A stretch of 64,000 nt of DNA from Nissolia schottii (GCA_003254905.1 QANU01067165.1:645379-709378), one strand, 5' to 3'; counted from the stretch's first letter, positions 50,692 through 61,290 are shown. Numbers and translations are program-made. Notes: generated by a model not told the origin, from the letters alone.

Positions 50692-53600
50692 ATGGCATCC
50701 CAAGGCTCTGCATGTGAGATCATAGAGCTTGAGGTAGACAGAACCATCACCCCAACCATCAACATTAACAATAACAGCAACACTAATAACCACAAATCGG
50801 CAACAAAAATATTCGCAAAGCGGTCATTAATGTCCTTAAACGCCATGCTAATCAAATTCCATGCAGGTTACTTCAGAATAAGCCTCTCCCTCGGCGGCCA
50901 AGCCTTGCTCTGGAAGGCACTCATCAAACCGCCAACGGACGACGAGGCGAGCGTGATGCGGCGCGTGTTCCACGCGCTCCACCCAAGCGCATTCCTGGCG
51001 TTATGGTCGGTCGCTCTCTTCATTCTCTTACTCCTCTCGCTCCTCTACCTCCTAAGGTGCTTCTTTTTCTTCAAGATGGTGAGGGCCGAGTTCTTGCACC
51101 ACGTGGGCGTTAACTACCTCTTCGCCCCCTGGATCTCGTGGCTCCTCTTGCTCCAATCGGCGCCGTTCCTCGCTCCGAAAACGGTGCCTTATTTGGTTCT
51201 TTGCTGGGTTTTCGCTGCGCCGGTGGTGATGCTCGACGTGAAGATCTACGGCCAGTGGTTCACCAAGGGCAAGAGGTTTCTGTCGACGGTGGCGAACCCG
51301 ACGAGCCAGATGTCGGTGATAGGGAACATGGTGGGGGCGCAGGCGGCGGCTCAAATGGGATGGAAGGAGAGTGCGGTCTGCTTGTTCTCGCTTGGGATGG
51401 TGCATTACTTGGTGCTGTTTGTTACGCTTTACCAGCGGCTTTCCGGGGGGGACCGTCTGCCGGTGTTGCTAAGGCCGGTATTCTTCTTGTTCTTTGCGGC
51501 GCCGGCGGTGGCCAGCTTGGCTTGGGAGTACATTGTGGGGTCCTTTGATATTGCTTCCAAGATGCTCTTCTTTCTCTCCCTCTTCATGTTTACGTCTCTG
51601 GTAATTAATTAATTTTCTCTATATATTTAATTTTTCATTGGTTTGGTTCAGAGAAAATGCTTTTTAAATATATAAATTGATGTATACACATTATCACTCT
51701 TTTTATAATACATTGTAAAGTCTATTTTATAAGAAGTAGAGATGAAATATCTACACCTTTTTATACACTCAAATAACGAAGTTATTGTTTAAGAAAATAT
51801 TGTTCACCTCCTGGATTCTTCCCCTCCTGTTGCTGTCCGTCTGCTGCTAGCGGGTGCGGAGGATTGTTGTCTTTTGTTTTCTTGCTTATGTTAAAAATAA
51901 AATAAAATAAATTAATTGCATGCTGAAGGATACTTAGTTACGTGCAAGAGAAAAAAAAAACATTGCATGCTTTTTTCATAAAAAAATATATGATAAAATA
52001 TATAAAATAGTAATTTAATAAATATCTTCGGTTACAATAGCTAGACATTTATAAAGAGATCTTATATATCAATTGAGAATAATATACCTTAATTATTGAA
52101 TCCAAGATTAAAATATAAAGTTATATAATTTTTTTTAAAGTTATGATCAATATTTGCTTAAAAAGCGAATAAATTCTAAATCAACACAATATTTACACAA
52201 AATGAGAGTACATTTGACTGCTTTACATGGTTAAATTTTCTTTTTTATTTATTTGTATAGAGAAATTTTTACCTATTTATATACACAATAATATCTCATA
52301 TTTGAGAAATTCTTTGAAAAAGAAAAGGTAATAAAGAGAGGAGAATGATTAATGATGTAAAATTTATGTTAAACATGTTTTTCTTCTTTTATGGAGGATA
52401 AAAGAATTTTTTTATATATTTTTAAATACATTCATAATAAAATTAAATCTCATTCATCTTATTTTAGACGCATTCACTCATTCACTAGCCTTACTAGCTT
52501 TGATTTGTATGAGGTTAAGAATGTCATGATAAACTTGTGTCTATATAATAATTTTTTATTTGTATTGTCCAAATGCCTAAATAATATTTAAAATTATGGG
52601 AATAAATATCATTTTTTATTAGACTGTATATTTTAACATGCAGTTGTTTTCATGTATGTCTCTCTCAGAAAAGAAGCGAAAACATTTTAATTTTTGTAAA
52701 TAAAACCCTTTAATTTTTAAAATTAAACAAATAAGTGCATATTAGTACTTGATCGGGAGTCTGGCAGTGCATTGTTACGTTGGGGGAATATCCTTCTGTC
52801 AAGTCTTTTGTGAGCACTCTTCAAGTAATGACAAAGCCTACAGCTGGACAAGTTGGTAAAGAGATTTATTTATCAAATCAAAATAAAAAACCAACACATT
52901 AAATTACTACGTACTAGGCTGCCTTTTATACGAAACACCCCCGGGGAGGGGGGGTCATTATCTGCATTTATGGTCAATTTCAATTTTCATCGGCTGATTG
53001 TATTCCGTGGAAACACATTCACTGGTAGGCCGCGACATAATATGGAAGCTCCCTTGCTTCACTTAATACTAGCTACTTGCACTTAAATGTTGCACTATTT
53101 AGCAGCAAGTGATTCAACATTATTTTCACTGAGCAATTTTTTAATTTTAGTCTTATAAATAAATAAAAAATTAATGTTGTGACAATTTTACTCTCATGAT
53201 AAATTGACTCAGCTCGAGCCTGTATCTTGCATTACAGTTAGATATCGTGCTGTATTTTGGAACTAGAAGAAGTAAACTCCTTGGTTTAATTAACGACTAA
53301 TGTTATTTAAGCATCATATTCGTTAACACTTTTTTGTTATATGTGCACTTGTTAGTTCCCTTTTTTCGGGTCGCTAATACTGAAGTTACAATGAATATTT
53401 CTAGCTATGAGGCTGAATGTATTAATTAAACTTGTGTTTGAACAGATATGCAGGCCAACCCTGTTTAAGAGATCCATGAGAAGGTTCAATGTTTCATGGT
53501 GGGCTTACTCCTTTCCTGTTACCGTCCTTGCCCTGGCTTCTACGGACTACGCTCAAGAAGTCAAAGGAACTATGTCACACATTCTAATGCTCATTCTCTT

Positions 53601-53721
53601 AGCCCTTTCATTTCTCGTCTCCCTCGCTCTCACGGTGTTCACTTTGCTCAACTCTAAGATGCTTCTACCGGATAACGATCCTATTGCAAGCTTGTTAATT
53701 CATTTACCAATAGCAGAATGA
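50692..53721 (+). CDS. SLAH1: S-type anion channel, SLAH1/SLAH4-like (SLAC1 family)
   Basis: Two exons, 50692-51600 and 53446-53721, joined CTG|ATA in phase 0 across an 1845-bp GT-AG intron; 394 aa against about 385 for Arabidopsis SLAH1. The N-terminus is short (about 55 polar residues, Asn-rich) before the first membrane segment, unlike the long phosphorylated tails of SLAC1 and SLAH3. Recognisable family blocks are FHAGYFRISLSLGGQALLWK, FLHHVGVNYLFAPWISWLLL, DVKIYGQWFTKGKRFLSTVA, NPTSQMSVIGNMVGAQAAA and RPTLFKRSMRRFNVSWWAYS, spread over about ten hydrophobic helices of the TehA/TDT fold. It should sit in the plasma membrane. SLAH1-type subunits are largely silent alone and modify SLAH3 to favour chloride release to xylem in roots; that role is inferred from the family. 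Exon 1 is much more GC-rich than its surroundings, as usual for this gene. Confidence 0.95.
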
Positions 53722-55107
53722 CCAAACCAAACCAAACCAAACCTTTCAATATTCAATTATTACCACTATTTATATCGGGTCAAAACTTGGCTAATCTATA
53801 TAATTCATCCAGTACAATCAAAGCACAATTACCATATTCATATCAATTAAAACCACGTCAGCGTATCTAGTGTATTAATAAATAGTGGAAAATCAATAAT
53901 TTTCAGTGATGTTTCTCCGTAATTTGATTGCATATTGTTTTAATAATACAAATTTAAAAAGGTGATTTCTCATTTACCTTATGAGATAAATATCTCATGC
54001 TACTTAAATTACAAGAAACAATAGAGATGGCAACTTGGCTCAATTGCCTACCTCGTTAAGCAACTTAGGAAAATCCTCTTATTATCAAAAGAATTGGTTT
54101 CTTCACAGAAACTAATGTTTTGGACTAATGTTAAATAAATAGTGAAAATTAATCTTTTGAAAATTAAATTGATGTTAGAACTATTTTGAGGATTAAACTG
54201 ATTAAATTTATTGTTAAACATTTTGAGTAAACGACTAAAGGAGAACACGACAAAGACTAGAGAGATATTACAGAGAATAAAAAAATATTGTATTATCAGA
54301 GTTGTGCGTTGGTTACAATGAGGTGTCACAGATTAATAATAAAATCATAACTTAAATAATAGAATCAAATTAAATCAACCTAAATTTGTTATGAATAAAT
54401 TGAAATCAATCCCATTACTAAATATATTAATTTATCTCTAACCTTTATAAAGATCAAATTTAAGGTTTAACTGGCCAAAAACTTTAATTAGAAACGCTAA
54501 GAACGAAAAGAGAAACAACCAATGTATCTTCCAACCAACGATTAGATATATACTATAATATATGAAACAGTTGTACGGATATTGCACTCCAACCTTGTCT
54601 TTGTGAAAACAACCCTCTCGTCACAACCAACTGAAGTTCTGGTATCACGAAACCTGGGAGAAGATAACGATGTTGGATCCTATCATCTAAAACTCAAGTG
54701 GTTTTATAATTAAATTCCAAAAGTTTCATATTAATCAAGTATAAAAAATTGTTAGTCAAATTGAATACAGCTAGCTTTAAAACGGTAGAGTTTCGCTTGT
54801 CGATTTTTATTTAAAGTTTTAAACACACGAAAATCATCGTATGTTTTGTGTTTAAAAATAGAATTTGATTGGAATGCCGACAGGAGAAATGAGTTGTAAA
54901 TTATCATCTAATCACATACTGACACATTACTTATTACATTCACAATTTAAAATGTTATCAAAATGAAATTAATTAATTACACGATTGAATAAAAAAAATT
55001 CTATTATCAGTGTATCAAAATTAAACTCTTAAAAATATTACTAACTTCATTACCAAGAAAAAAAGTAATACTAAAGGCCATAGAAAGAAACAACAAAACA
55101 AACAAAA
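53722..55107. other. Intergenic, no gene seen
   Basis: Starts with the presumed 3' untranslated region of the channel gene (with an (ACCAA)n stretch near 53722-53741) and continues AT-rich with no coding evidence. Confidence 0.5.
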
Positions 55108-55710
55108 CTAGCCTCCACGAGGCCACGCAATCTGAATCAGATCATTCAGAAGAAGGGGACGAGTACCCACAGGCGCTATGTCAAAATAAGAATCCTCAAA
55201 AGAAGGTAGGTTGTGACTTAGGTGCGCAAGGCAGTCGACAACACGGTTGGATTCTCTGAATACATGTTGAAGACGCACCACCTAGTTCTTTGACAACAGT
55301 TCACGAATACGAGATATGATCGAGGCAGTTGGGTGCAACTGGTTATTACAATTATGAATAAGCTTAATGGTACTCTAAGAGTCACAGTCAACCTGCACTT
55401 GCTGGAACCCACCCCGCCATGCAATGTTAAGCACATGCAAAATACCCCAAAGCTCAGCTATGGTGATAGATGTCAAACCCAATTTAGCCGAAAAACTTGT
55501 AACAAAACTCCCTGATTTATCTCTTATTAGACCCCCGCAGCCTGCACTACCAGAGCTAATCACAGATCCATCACAATTCGCTACCACCCACCCAGGTGAA
55601 GGAAAATGCCAACAGACCAACTGATCCTCCGAATTAGAATAAATAGAAGAAGAATATATATATGGACCGGGAAAAAGTAGTGTTTGAGCTTCAGTCCAAA
55701 GGTGAACCAA
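55108..55710 (-). pseudogene. LINE-type reverse transcriptase C-terminal RNase H domain remnant
   Basis: One minus-strand frame reads GWVVANCDGSVISSGSAGCG and GLIRDKSGSFVTSFSAKLGL, SITIAELWGILHVLNIAWRG, QVQVDCDS, a stop, then LIHNCNNQLHPTASIISRIR, LLSKN, a stop, VVRLQHVFRESNRVVDCLAH and a terminal TAG at 55108-55110. This is the RVT_3/RNase H domain at the 3' end of plant non-LTR elements (catalytic DGS, AELWG, DCDS). Two TAG codons disable it, and no reverse transcriptase remains upstream, so it is a 5'-truncated LINE copy. Confidence 0.85.
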
Positions 55711-56499
55711 AGATCACCAGTACTAGGGGAACTATACATTAGCGTGTCATTAGTTTACAAGCTCACACAGATTGCAACAGTTGTAGCAATTGAAGGATCC
55801 ATACGCTCGAAATTAAAAATGTTTATAATCAGGCAGTGACCATTTTTATTAAACCTAAAATAAAATAAGAAAATTGTTGGACAAGAAAGAATTAATTCTT
55901 AATTATTTAGGACAAAGGGTATATGCTATTTAATTATTCTTGTGAGGTGATGGGCAAATCAAATAGCATCGCAGAGTTAATATGTTTGCAGTGAAAATAC
56001 GGTATAAAGTGCAAACAAAAATTAGGCATGTCAAAATCAAAGGGATTAGGTAGAGGTGGATGACATTTTATGTTATTAATTTGAATGCAGATAAATGTTG
56101 TCCTTATTGTTTTACTGCAAGCTAGACAAAATATGAGACGCGGACTCATCGGACTTTGTCTGCCAGGTCCAACGAAGACAAGAAATAACATTAAGCAACA
56201 TATATTTGTGTCGTTGAGTGGATAGAATTAACAATATTGCCACATTAAAAAAAATAATTAAGCAGCATAAAAGTCAAAATAGAAGGAAAAAAATAGCATA
56301 TTACAATCAAATAGTTATCCGTATCAAGTAATTAGCACACACACACATATATATATATATATATGAATTAATTTGACCAATAATGTGACGCGAATGGACC
56401 AATATATATTTCTTTCTCAAAGTCCAAGGATAGGGAATACAGTTGCCAACACCAGCTATGTTTGAAGTCGAATGCCGAGGCAAATGTGCGACAATTTTA
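55711..56499. other. Intergenic, no gene seen
   Basis: AT-rich; an (AC)n(AT)n run lies at about 56337-56364. Nothing else is supported. Confidence 0.5.
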
Positions 56500-56599
56500 C
56501 TATAATACTCCTATTATACAAATTAATTATCAAAATACCCTTGTTTGTAAACATTTTACAAAACTACCACTGTTTTAGCTGACGTGGCATCTGAACACT

Positions 56600-56613
56600 G
56601 CGTGGCGCCACGC
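56600..56613. repeat. 14-bp perfect palindrome
   Basis: GCGTGGCGCCACGC is its own reverse complement. It stands just before the 32-bp repeat array and shares its TGGCG word. Confidence 0.9.
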
Positions 56614-56663
56614 CAAATTTGCCAAGGCGATTGGCGAATTCCCCATAAATTCACCTACGGGGA

Positions 56664-56802
56664 TGGCGAATCCAAGCCAAAATTGCCACTAAGCTTGGCG
56701 AATTCAGGCTAAAATCGCCACTAGGGCTAGCGAGTCCAAGTAAAAATTGCCACTAAGCTTAGCGAATCCAAGCTAAAACCGCCACTAAGCTTGGCGAATC
56801 CT
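56664..56802. repeat. Tandem array of 32-bp units (about 4.3 copies)
   Basis: Units at 56664-56695, 56696-56727, 56728-56759 and 56760-56791, plus a partial fifth, each reading TGGCGAATCCAAGC followed by AAAATTGCCACTAAGCT with a few substitutions. The array is followed by a TATA-like AGTATATATTC and a pyrimidine-rich leader-like stretch (56860-56895), so it looks like an upstream promoter array of a transposon or of the mobile-domain gene downstream. That role is inferred. Confidence 0.85.
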
Positions 56803-57252
56803 ACAGTATATATTCATACCCCTACCCCAATCCGCACCACTCATCTCGTTTTCTTACATTTCACTTCTCTCTAAAAAATTTCTCTCTCTAGAATTCCAGA
56901 GCTCTTCGATTCCTGCTAGCTACCTGTCCCGCGCGACCGCTCTTAAATTCAATTTGGTCAACAGACTTATAAGTTTTAATTTATTAAAATTTATAGGTCA
57001 ATTAGTATGTGTGAATTAATTTTTTTAATTAATTAAGTAAATGTTTGCTATATTAGTTTGCTGAGAAATTTTTTATCGATAGATGTATTGGTTAGGGTTT
57101 AATATTGTATGTTATCTGTATCCCTAGCAATTTATGATAGATTAATGCATAGTGTAACATAATATACTGCTGTTGTTGTAATATAGTGTTTAGGGTTTAC
57201 CAATCCTGATTCCTAAAGAGTACCTATCTAGAAATTTGTAGGGGTTTAACTT

Positions 57253-57284
<32 letters not shown>

Positions 57285-57304
57285 CGCTATCGGTCTCTCG
57301 CCAG

Positions 57305-57337
<33 letters not shown>

Positions 57338-57355
57338 AGGGCAGCATTCCCAAAC
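57253..57355 (-). rRNA. 25S rRNA fragment (5' region), antisense, non-functional
   Basis: The reverse complement matches the conserved 25S stretch GTTTGGGAATGC ... GCGGTAAATTCCGTCCAAGG ... GAGAGACCGATAGCGAACAA ... GGGAAAGATGAAAAGGAC. About 100 nt are present, with several substitutions against the conserved sequence. It ends abruptly on both sides. Confidence 0.9.
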
Positions 57356-57649
57356 TCTCCCCGGCTGAGATGGGGCCGAGTGTGTGGCGATCGCGGCTGG
57401 CGCCGAGGACGCAATGACATGCAGCGTGCGACTCATAGTGGTGGGCTTATCGTCCTTCGAATAGGAATCCATTTTTCTCAAAAATCCCGGCTTTCATGCT
57501 TTGGTGAGTCTTCGAGACCCTTTCGATGACCTACATTGTGTTGAAGGGATATCTACGTGATCCGATCGATTGCGTAAAGCACACGGTAGCAACGGAACTG
57601 GGGAGAGTATACAGAAAAGACAGTTCTATTTCTATTCTATTGGTACCAG
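57356..57649 (+). other. Organelle-like piece with a group II intron 5' end
   Basis: GTGCGAC at 57426-57432 is the group II intron 5' consensus. The following text (GATCCGATCGATTGCGTAAA, then GGTAGCAACGGAACTGGGGA and AGTATACAGAAAAGACAG) resembles plant mitochondrial group II intron sequence I recall. 57356-57425 could be the preceding exon but I cannot name it. Probably a nuclear copy of mitochondrial DNA. Confidence 0.5.
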
Positions 57650-57822
57650 CCGCGGGGCAAGGCTCGCGCGAGGCCATGTGCCCCTTCCCCGTCGCCCTGG
57701 AGCGGGGGAAGGCCGGGGCCCTCCTCGCGCCGTGGCCGGGGCGGCCGGCGTGCGCGGCATCGCCGGCCCCCCCGGTAGTGTGAGAACTAGTTCGCGGGTC
57801 GCGCTTGTTTGCGAGGCATCGA
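57650..57822 (-). other. ITS1 fragment of the rRNA unit, antisense
   Basis: GC-rich, directly joined to the 18S 3' end in the correct order on the minus strand (18S end, then TCGATGCCTCGCAAACAAGC and CGCGACCCGCGAACTAG). The start of this ITS1 looks legume-like to me from memory. The 5.8S gene that should follow is absent. Confidence 0.8.
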
Positions 57823-57823
57823 C

Positions 57824-57865
<42 letters not shown>
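57823..57865 (-). rRNA. 18S rRNA 3' terminus, antisense, fragment
   Basis: The reverse complement reads TCGTAACAAGGTTTCCGTAG and on to GCGGAAGGATCATTG, the universally conserved end of 18S rRNA. Only 43 nt are present, cut at the single N (57866). Confidence 0.95.
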
Positions 57866-57866
57866 N
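57866..57866. other. Single N at a chimeric junction
   Basis: One ambiguous base exactly between antisense 18S and sense 25S sequence. It may mark a contig join. Confidence 0.9.
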
Positions 57867-57936
57867 CTTGAAACATAGACCAAGGAGTCTGACATGTGTG
57901 CGAGTCAACGGGTGAGTAAACCCGCAAGGCGCAAGG
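57867..57936 (+). rRNA. 25S rRNA fragment, sense, non-functional
   Basis: Reads CTTGAAACATAGACCAAGGA, GTCTGACATGTGTGCGAGTC and GGGTGAGTAAACCCGCAAGG, the conserved internal 25S segment, now in plus orientation. It begins immediately after the single N. Confidence 0.9.
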
Positions 57937-57967
57937 CATAGTTCACCATCTTTCGGATCCCGACAGG
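57934..57967 (-). rRNA. 25S rRNA fragment, antisense, non-functional
   Basis: CATAGTTCACCATCTTTCGG followed by ATCCCGACAGG is the reverse complement of the conserved 25S stretch ending GTGAACTATG. It shares the three bases AGG with the preceding sense fragment, a microhomology junction. Confidence 0.8.
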
Positions 57968-58145
57968 GAATTGTAGAGCCAACAATTTGTGTTTTGCACT
58001 TCTTCAAAGCTAAGAAATTTGGAGGTATTCAACTTAAACTTAAATTATATTAACTTGCAGTGGCTTGATCCATTCTTAATACTTAATATATTACAAGTGA
58101 AATATCAAGACCATTCTAATACAAAATATGTGCATGTTTTATAAG

Positions 58146-58763
58146 GAGGGTCTATCCAGAGCAGTTTCTATGCATCTAACGTGCATATTAATCCTCCTGA
58201 TATCCCTGAGGTTGTTGACTTAAAAAGGAGGTAAGTACTATTAATATTCTAATGAGTTGTTAATTTGTCAATGCTTTTAACCCCATACATGTGTTATGTT
58301 GTCATTATAACTCGTTAAGGTCTACCTACTTGATTGTAGCAATTGTTTTTGGTTCACCAGATTGCTTGCAGATAGGGATACAATTTCTCAAAAAATCAGT
58401 CATGTATCATCTCAAAGTTACTTGACTTTGACCGATGAAATTAACAAAGGTCTACTTATTGTCAAGAGCATTGAAGATGTAATTAACACTGAACAAGTAT
58501 GAATTTTTTTTTTTATAACCTTCTGTGTATTGAGAAACAATTTAATTTTTTATTCAACACAGTGGACACTAATGTCCACCAATAAACCACTAAACTTCGT
58601 AGGAAACTATATGTTGGATTGTCGCCGCCATTGTGGCATTGGATGCTGGGGGAAATGACTGGTACTATCGATCTTGCAATAGATGCAGGAAAAAGGTTGA
58701 TGAGTTGGGCAGTAAATTCTACTGCAAGAAGTGCGATAAGATGAACCCTAATGTTATATTGAG
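58146..58763 (+). pseudogene. RPA1-like single-strand DNA-binding protein fragment (three exons)
   Basis: Three pieces splice in frame: about 58146-58230 (INPPDIPEVVDLKR), 58361-58496 (LLADRDTISQKISHVSSQSY, GLLIVKSIEDVIN) and 58603-58763 (ETICWIVAAIVALDAGGNDW, YYRSCNRCRKKVDELGSKFY, CKKCDKMNP). This matches the end of the central OB fold and the start of the Rep_fac-A_C zinc-binding OB fold of replication protein A large subunit; the four zinc cysteines (CNRC...CKKC) are intact. The N-terminal OB folds and the end of the last fold are missing. Such RPA1-like genes occur as free paralogues and in transposons in plants. Classed as a remnant because the upstream part is replaced by the rDNA mosaic. 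Confidence 0.7.
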
Positions 58764-58996
58764 GTAATAGATAAAAGTATAATAATCTGTTTGATTTGTC
58801 ATCTTAAAAGTAACTCATCAAATTAGTTGGGTGTTCCATATTTATAATACTTACTAGGGTAACAAAGGAATGTCATATGAATAACAGTTAAGGATAAATT
58901 TTATACATTTGATAATGGTAAAAACTAATTTCTTGGCAAAAATTCGAGATAGCAAGTGATCAATTATTCATTTCACTGATTTGTTGCGCTATATAG

Positions 58997-59546
58997 AACA
59001 TAGGAGAAATTCCACTATCTTTTATGGAAAAACATGGAAGGAACTGTCAAGGTGTTGTCTATACTATTGATAGGAAAGACAACTGTTTTTCACTCCGGAT
59101 AAAAACAGGTGTTAATATGGCAACTATTTGGCAAGGATTTAAATGGGTACTCAATTTCTACAACTTACAAGACCACTATATCATAATGGCCAGATATGTG
59201 GGTAAAGGTTTATTTTATGTCGAGTTTGGAGACAATTTGAGGTATCAAATTGATTTTCGAAAAGACCAAACAAGAAACATAAGTGTTATCTTACCTGGTC
59301 ACCTATATCAATACATTTTCAATCAATATCAAAATATCATTCATGAAAATAACAATCTAATATATAGCTCCCATTGTCGCTCATATCTACCACCCAAACC
59401 CATTTAACGTACCTATTCAAGAAGAAGACCACGTGGCTTCCAATATTCCTCATATGCAACATCCCAACATACACAATGATGTCATAGAAGAACAAGATGA
59501 GCCATATCACTTTGATATTAACTTATATATTGAAAATTCATATTAA
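58997..59546 (+). pseudogene. B3-like DNA-binding domain fragment with acidic tail
   Basis: After an acceptor-like TATATAG, the frame reads NIGEIPLSFMEKHGRNCQGV, ...WQGFKWVLNFYNLQDHYIIM, ARYVGKGLFYVEFGDNLRYQ. The pattern IP..F..KHG...GV, then W..GW..F...Y.L and V..GLFYV, is that of a B3 (REM-type) plant DNA-binding domain. The open frame stops at 59407, but the neighbouring frame continues from about 59390 with VPIQEEDHVASNIPHMQ and an acidic tail to TAA at 59544-59546, so a small frameshift is likely. It lies 233 bp after the RPA-like exons in the same orientation and may be part of one RPA-B3 gene. Confidence 0.6.
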
Positions 59547-60212
59547 TAACATTTATTAACGAAGTTTGACATTAATTATTATTTCTATTATTTGTTTTGT
59601 AGTGTTTTATCTGAACAGGGCTCAAATACCTTATGATATTATGATAAAAGGTGTTACCTTAAAAAATTTGCTATCAAGTTTATACTATTAATTTAAAATG
59701 TTAGTGAAATAACGTTTATAATATTTAGTTGTGATAATCACAGGTGAGTGACAAAAATGATGGGGGCTTTGATGAACGAAGTGTTCCACATGACAAAATT
59801 GTTACTTAAAACAATCCTACCCATTTGGAGAACTATATTTATGTATAAGTTTATTTTTAAGTCTTTTTCTCAATTATGTAACCTTAATGAATACTAAGTA
59901 CTTATTGCAGTTTAAATATGTTTTAAATTCTATCGATATTCCAATTATCAGTCATGATTATATGTAATTTTCATTATAAATTACGTATTATTAAATATGT
60001 AAAATAAACTATTTAATTCTCTCCGCACATCGTGCATGTTACACACACTAGTAATAGGAAAAATTATTAAGTCCTCTTAGTTGAAAAACAAAAGTAGTGT
60101 TTTATTTTATTTTAGACCAAATATTTCAGTTTTTTAAGTTATTACTATTTTTATTTTTACTATATTTTTAATGTAATGACTGAAGTATTGATCAGTAAAT
60201 AAAACAGAACAT
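59547..60212. other. AT-rich spacer, no gene seen
   Basis: No coding evidence. It ends at the single N at 60213 where Mutator-transposase homology begins. Confidence 0.5.
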
Positions 60213-60213
60213 N
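60213..60213. other. Single N at the start of transposase homology
   Basis: One ambiguous base three nucleotides before the first codon of recognisable MULE transposase. It may mark a contig join, so adjacency to the upstream RPA/B3 remnant is not assured. Confidence 0.85.
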
Positions 60214-60215
60214 AA

Positions 60216-61001
60216 TCAGAGGAAGTATCCAACTGGATTAATCGGATTCCTAAAGAAAAGTGGAGTCTAGCATATGATGATGACAGTCGAAGGTTTGGTC
60301 ATATGACAACCAACCTGTTAGAGTGCATCAATGGAGTTTTAAAGGGGGCCAGACGTCTACCAATAACAGCACTGGTTCAAATGACATATTTCAAATTGGT
60401 AGAATACTTTGTGCAGAGAAGGTTCAATGCCGAAAAGAAGCTTTACATTGACAATCAACAATACACTGATGTTTTCTATGCAATTTGGGGGTCAAACATC
60501 GGCAAAGCAAGCTCCCACCATGCCACCTTAGTTGATAGGCGCACAACTAAGTTTCTTGTTGAAGAGGTATTCAACCCTCAAACACAAGAAATTGTTAAAA
60601 AATTTACTTTAAGCCTTCGAGAAGGTTGGTGTGACTGTGGGATATTTCAAGCATTACACTTTCCTTGCTCCTACGTATTGGCGGCATGTTCTTCTAAGGC
60701 GATTGACCCCTATCAGTATGTGCACCATGTGTATACACAAGAAAGCATTCTTCAAGCTTATGAGGCTCCGTGGGAGCAAATCAAGGATGAACCATGATGG
60801 CCACCAACCCCTGATCTGACATTGGTGCCTGACCCTAGATTGCGCAGAGAAAAAGGATGACCCAAGGTCAGCAGAATTAGGAATGAGATGGATTGGGTTG
60901 AGCAAGGCCCAAGCCAACACTTCTCATGGTACAGAAGAACTGACAACAATAGTCGTCGTTGTAAAGCTGTTGTGAATGATAGTAGTGGACCATCAAGTTA
61001 A
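60216..61001 (+). pseudogene. Mutator-like (MULE) transposase C-terminal fragment with SWIM zinc finger
   Basis: One frame from 60216 reads SEEVSNWINRIPKEKWSLAY, MTTNLLECINGVLKGARRLP, YFVQRRFNAEKKLY, then CDCGIFQALHFPCSYVLAAC, then a TGA (60795-60797), WPPTPDLTLVPDPRLRREKG, a second TGA, PKVSRIRNEMDWVEQGPSQH and TAA. This is the C-terminal third of a plant MULE transposase: the end of the catalytic domain, the SWIM finger and the conserved basic GRPK.{2}RIRNEMD tail. The SWIM pattern is CxC...PCxH; here the final His is Tyr. With two stops and no N-terminal part it is inactive. Confidence 0.88.
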
Positions 61002-61290
61002 TTTGTGACAGAAGATTTATGTTCATGTATATGTTGTTTGTGTTCATGTATTAAATCAAGTTAATTTGTGACAGAAGATGTGTGTTGCTAGATATGCTGT
61101 TTGTGTTCATGCCCTTGATCAAGTTAATTTGTTTTCACACTTGATAGGAGAATTATTGCACTGTTTTGTTTTGTTTGATTAATTGATAGTTACAGAAGAT
61201 ACTTAATGTTTTATTACAATATATTTGATAGTGATTGACTATTTTGTTTGATTATTTTGCACTGTTCTGTGGTATTTTATAGCGGGTACT

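Noticed and set aside
51052-51548. Open frames on the antisense strand and in another frame over the anion channel exon
   Set aside because: GC-rich coding exons lack stops in other frames by composition. Arg/His/Pro-rich content matches no family, while the plus-strand frame is an unmistakable SLAC1-family protein.
57356-57425. Assignment of the piece before GTGCGAC to a specific mitochondrial exon
   Set aside because: I could not match its translation to any mitochondrial protein I know well enough to name.
57531-57878. GC-rich open frames around 57.5-57.9 kb
   Set aside because: They lie in antisense ITS1/18S rDNA; the open frames are compositional.
58146-59546. A Helitron, suggested by RPA1-like sequence
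   Set aside because: Plant Helitrons can encode RPA-like proteins, but I found no Rep/helicase sequence or 5'-TC / CTRR-hairpin ends here.
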